Shown here: one piece after another, positions 6,203 to 6,448 of the stretch
Layout: each line of letters begins with the position of its first letter
How positions within the stretch are numbered: position 1 is the first letter of the stretch
Assembly (NCBI GenBank): GCA_036377055.1
Contig: DASUZD010000125.1
Location: 1-6,448, forward strand
DNA: 6,448 nucleotides
Origin: DASUZD01 sp036377055
GTDB taxonomy: Bacteria > Actinomycetota > Thermoleophilia > Gaiellales > Gaiellaceae
Reading direction: 5' to 3'
Made by a program: the position numbers and the translations under genes
The notes under the pieces: model-generated
Database searches by the model: none
Seen by the model: the letters and a program-made list of their open reading frames with translations, nothing else
What the model was told of the DNA's origin: nothing

Positions 6203-6246
6203 CAGCCGCCGCGGCCGACATGCGCGGCCGCGGCTCATGGCGGCTG
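6203..6246. repeat. Nested GC-rich inverted repeat
   Basis: Outer arms CAGCCGCC (6203-6210) and GGCGGCTG (6239-6246) pair perfectly over 8 bp. The inner arms GCGGCC (6211-6216) and GGCCGC (6226-6231) pair over 6 bp around a 9-nt loop, leaving a 7-nt bulge on the right side. An alternative 9-bp stem, 6208-6216 with 6226-6234, competes with the outer stem. It lies between the tRNA gene and the HEPN-like gene and could be a terminator or an RNA leader element. Confidence 0.45.
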
Positions 6247-6265
6247 AACCCAAAGAGGAAGCCGG

Positions 6266-6302
6266 CCGAAGTCGTCATGCCCGCAACGCGGGCGGACTTC
6301 GG
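6266..6302 (-). terminator. Hairpin downstream of tRNA-Asp, likely transcription terminator
   Basis: Arms 6266-6273 (CCGAAGTC) and 6295-6302 (GACTTCGG) pair over 8 bp. Inside, 6279-6284 (GCCCGC) pairs with 6288-6293 (GCGGGC) around a 3-nt AAC loop, with 5 and 1 unpaired bases between the two helices. On the minus strand it begins 7 nt after the tRNA 3' end and is followed by the pyrimidine-rich CTTCCTCTTTG. Position and structure suit termination of the tRNA transcript. Confidence 0.55.
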
Positions 6303-6309
6303 GCGGCGA

Positions 6310-6383
6310 CGGGAGCGACGGGACTCGAACCCGCGACCTCCGGCGTGACAGGCCGGCGTTCTAACCAGCTGAACTACGCCCCC
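6310..6383 (-). tRNA. tRNA-Asp(GTC)
   Basis: A complete 74-nt cloverleaf reads on the minus strand. The acceptor GGGGGCG (6383-6377) pairs with CGCTCCC (6317-6311) with one G-T wobble, followed by discriminator G73 at 6310, an aspartate identity base. The D arm is GTTC-AGCTGGTTA-GAAC. The anticodon arm is CCGGC-CTGTCAC-GCCGG with anticodon GTC at 6349-6347. The variable loop is AGGTC and the T arm GCGGG-TTCGAGT-CCCGT. The 3' CCA is not encoded, as is usual in actinobacteria. It reads GAC and GAT codons. Confidence 0.97.
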
Positions 6384-6394
6384 AGCGCCGCACC

Positions 6395-6400
6395 AGTGTA
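6395..6400 (-). promoter_or_regulatory. Candidate -10 box of tRNA-Asp
   Basis: TACACT on the minus strand matches TATAAT at four of six positions and lies 11 nt upstream of the first tRNA base, placing transcription start about 4-5 nt before the mature 5' end. No good -35 is visible. Confidence 0.35.
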
Positions 6401-6420
6401 GCGTCGGCCAGCACCGCGGC

Positions 6421-6448
6421 TAGCCTCCAATCGTGACGCGGCTCGACT
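6421..6448 (+). CDS. Possible start of a plus-strand gene, cut by the window edge
   Basis: A GTG at 6433 begins a reading frame MTRLD that runs off the window. It is preceded after 6 nt by TAGCCT (6421-6426), a possible leaderless -10 of the same sequence as the one before the HEPN-like gene. The coding part would be 6433 to the edge. Only five codons are visible, so neither product nor reality of the gene can be judged. Confidence 0.2.

Noticed and set aside
6310..6340. tRNA 3' end as a phage or island attachment site.
   Set aside because: I looked for a second copy of the T-arm and acceptor sequence elsewhere in the window and found none; no integrase is visible. A copy outside the window cannot be excluded.
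1..6448. CRISPR array, insertion sequence or long direct repeats.
   Set aside because: No regularly spaced repeats, transposase motifs or terminal inverted repeats were seen on either strand.

Overview
The window is very GC-rich (about 70% overall by eye, with strongly G/C third codon positions), densely packed, and uses ATG and GTG starts. Together with actinobacterial-looking proteins, this suggests a high-GC actinobacterium. My guess is a soil Thermoleophilia/Gaiellales-type organism, but this is inferred from composition and style and cannot be proven here.

Layout. Positions 1-666 (+) hold the 3' part of a 1-Cys peroxiredoxin gene that enters from the left. It converges on a five-gene minus-strand cluster at 663-5176, read right to left: an agmatinase-family ureohydrolase, a polar amino acid substrate-binding protein, a HisM/GlnP-type permease, a GlnQ/HisP-type ATPase and a HisC-like PLP aminotransferase. 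Junctions are tight (34 nt, 14 nt, a 4-nt ATGA overlap, then 0 nt), so one operon is likely. The last gene shares the bases CTAG with the peroxiredoxin stop codon. A 13-bp perfect hairpin lies in its last codons. Upstream on the same strand come a lower-GC gene of unknown function with HEPN-like RX4H motifs (5225-6142), a 167-nt gap with two nested hairpins, and a tRNA-Asp(GTC) gene (6310-6383). The right edge may hold the first codons of a plus-strand gene.

How the genes may work together. The transporter would import a polar, probably guanidino or basic, amino-acid-like compound. The ureohydrolase would release urea from a guanidino group. The aminotransferase would act on an amino-acid-type substrate or product. 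This resembles a guanidino-compound or arginine scavenging module, but the exact substrate cannot be read from sequence.

The two most interesting observations are (i) a 74-residue C-terminal tail on the aminotransferase that aligns, largely without gaps, with the first half of imidazoleglycerol-phosphate dehydratase (HisB) but has lost the metal-binding histidines, with the DNA of its last part forming the hairpin between the convergent genes; and (ii) a compositionally distinct HEPN-like gene on the 3' side of a tRNA gene, a plausible accessory or defence-type gene.
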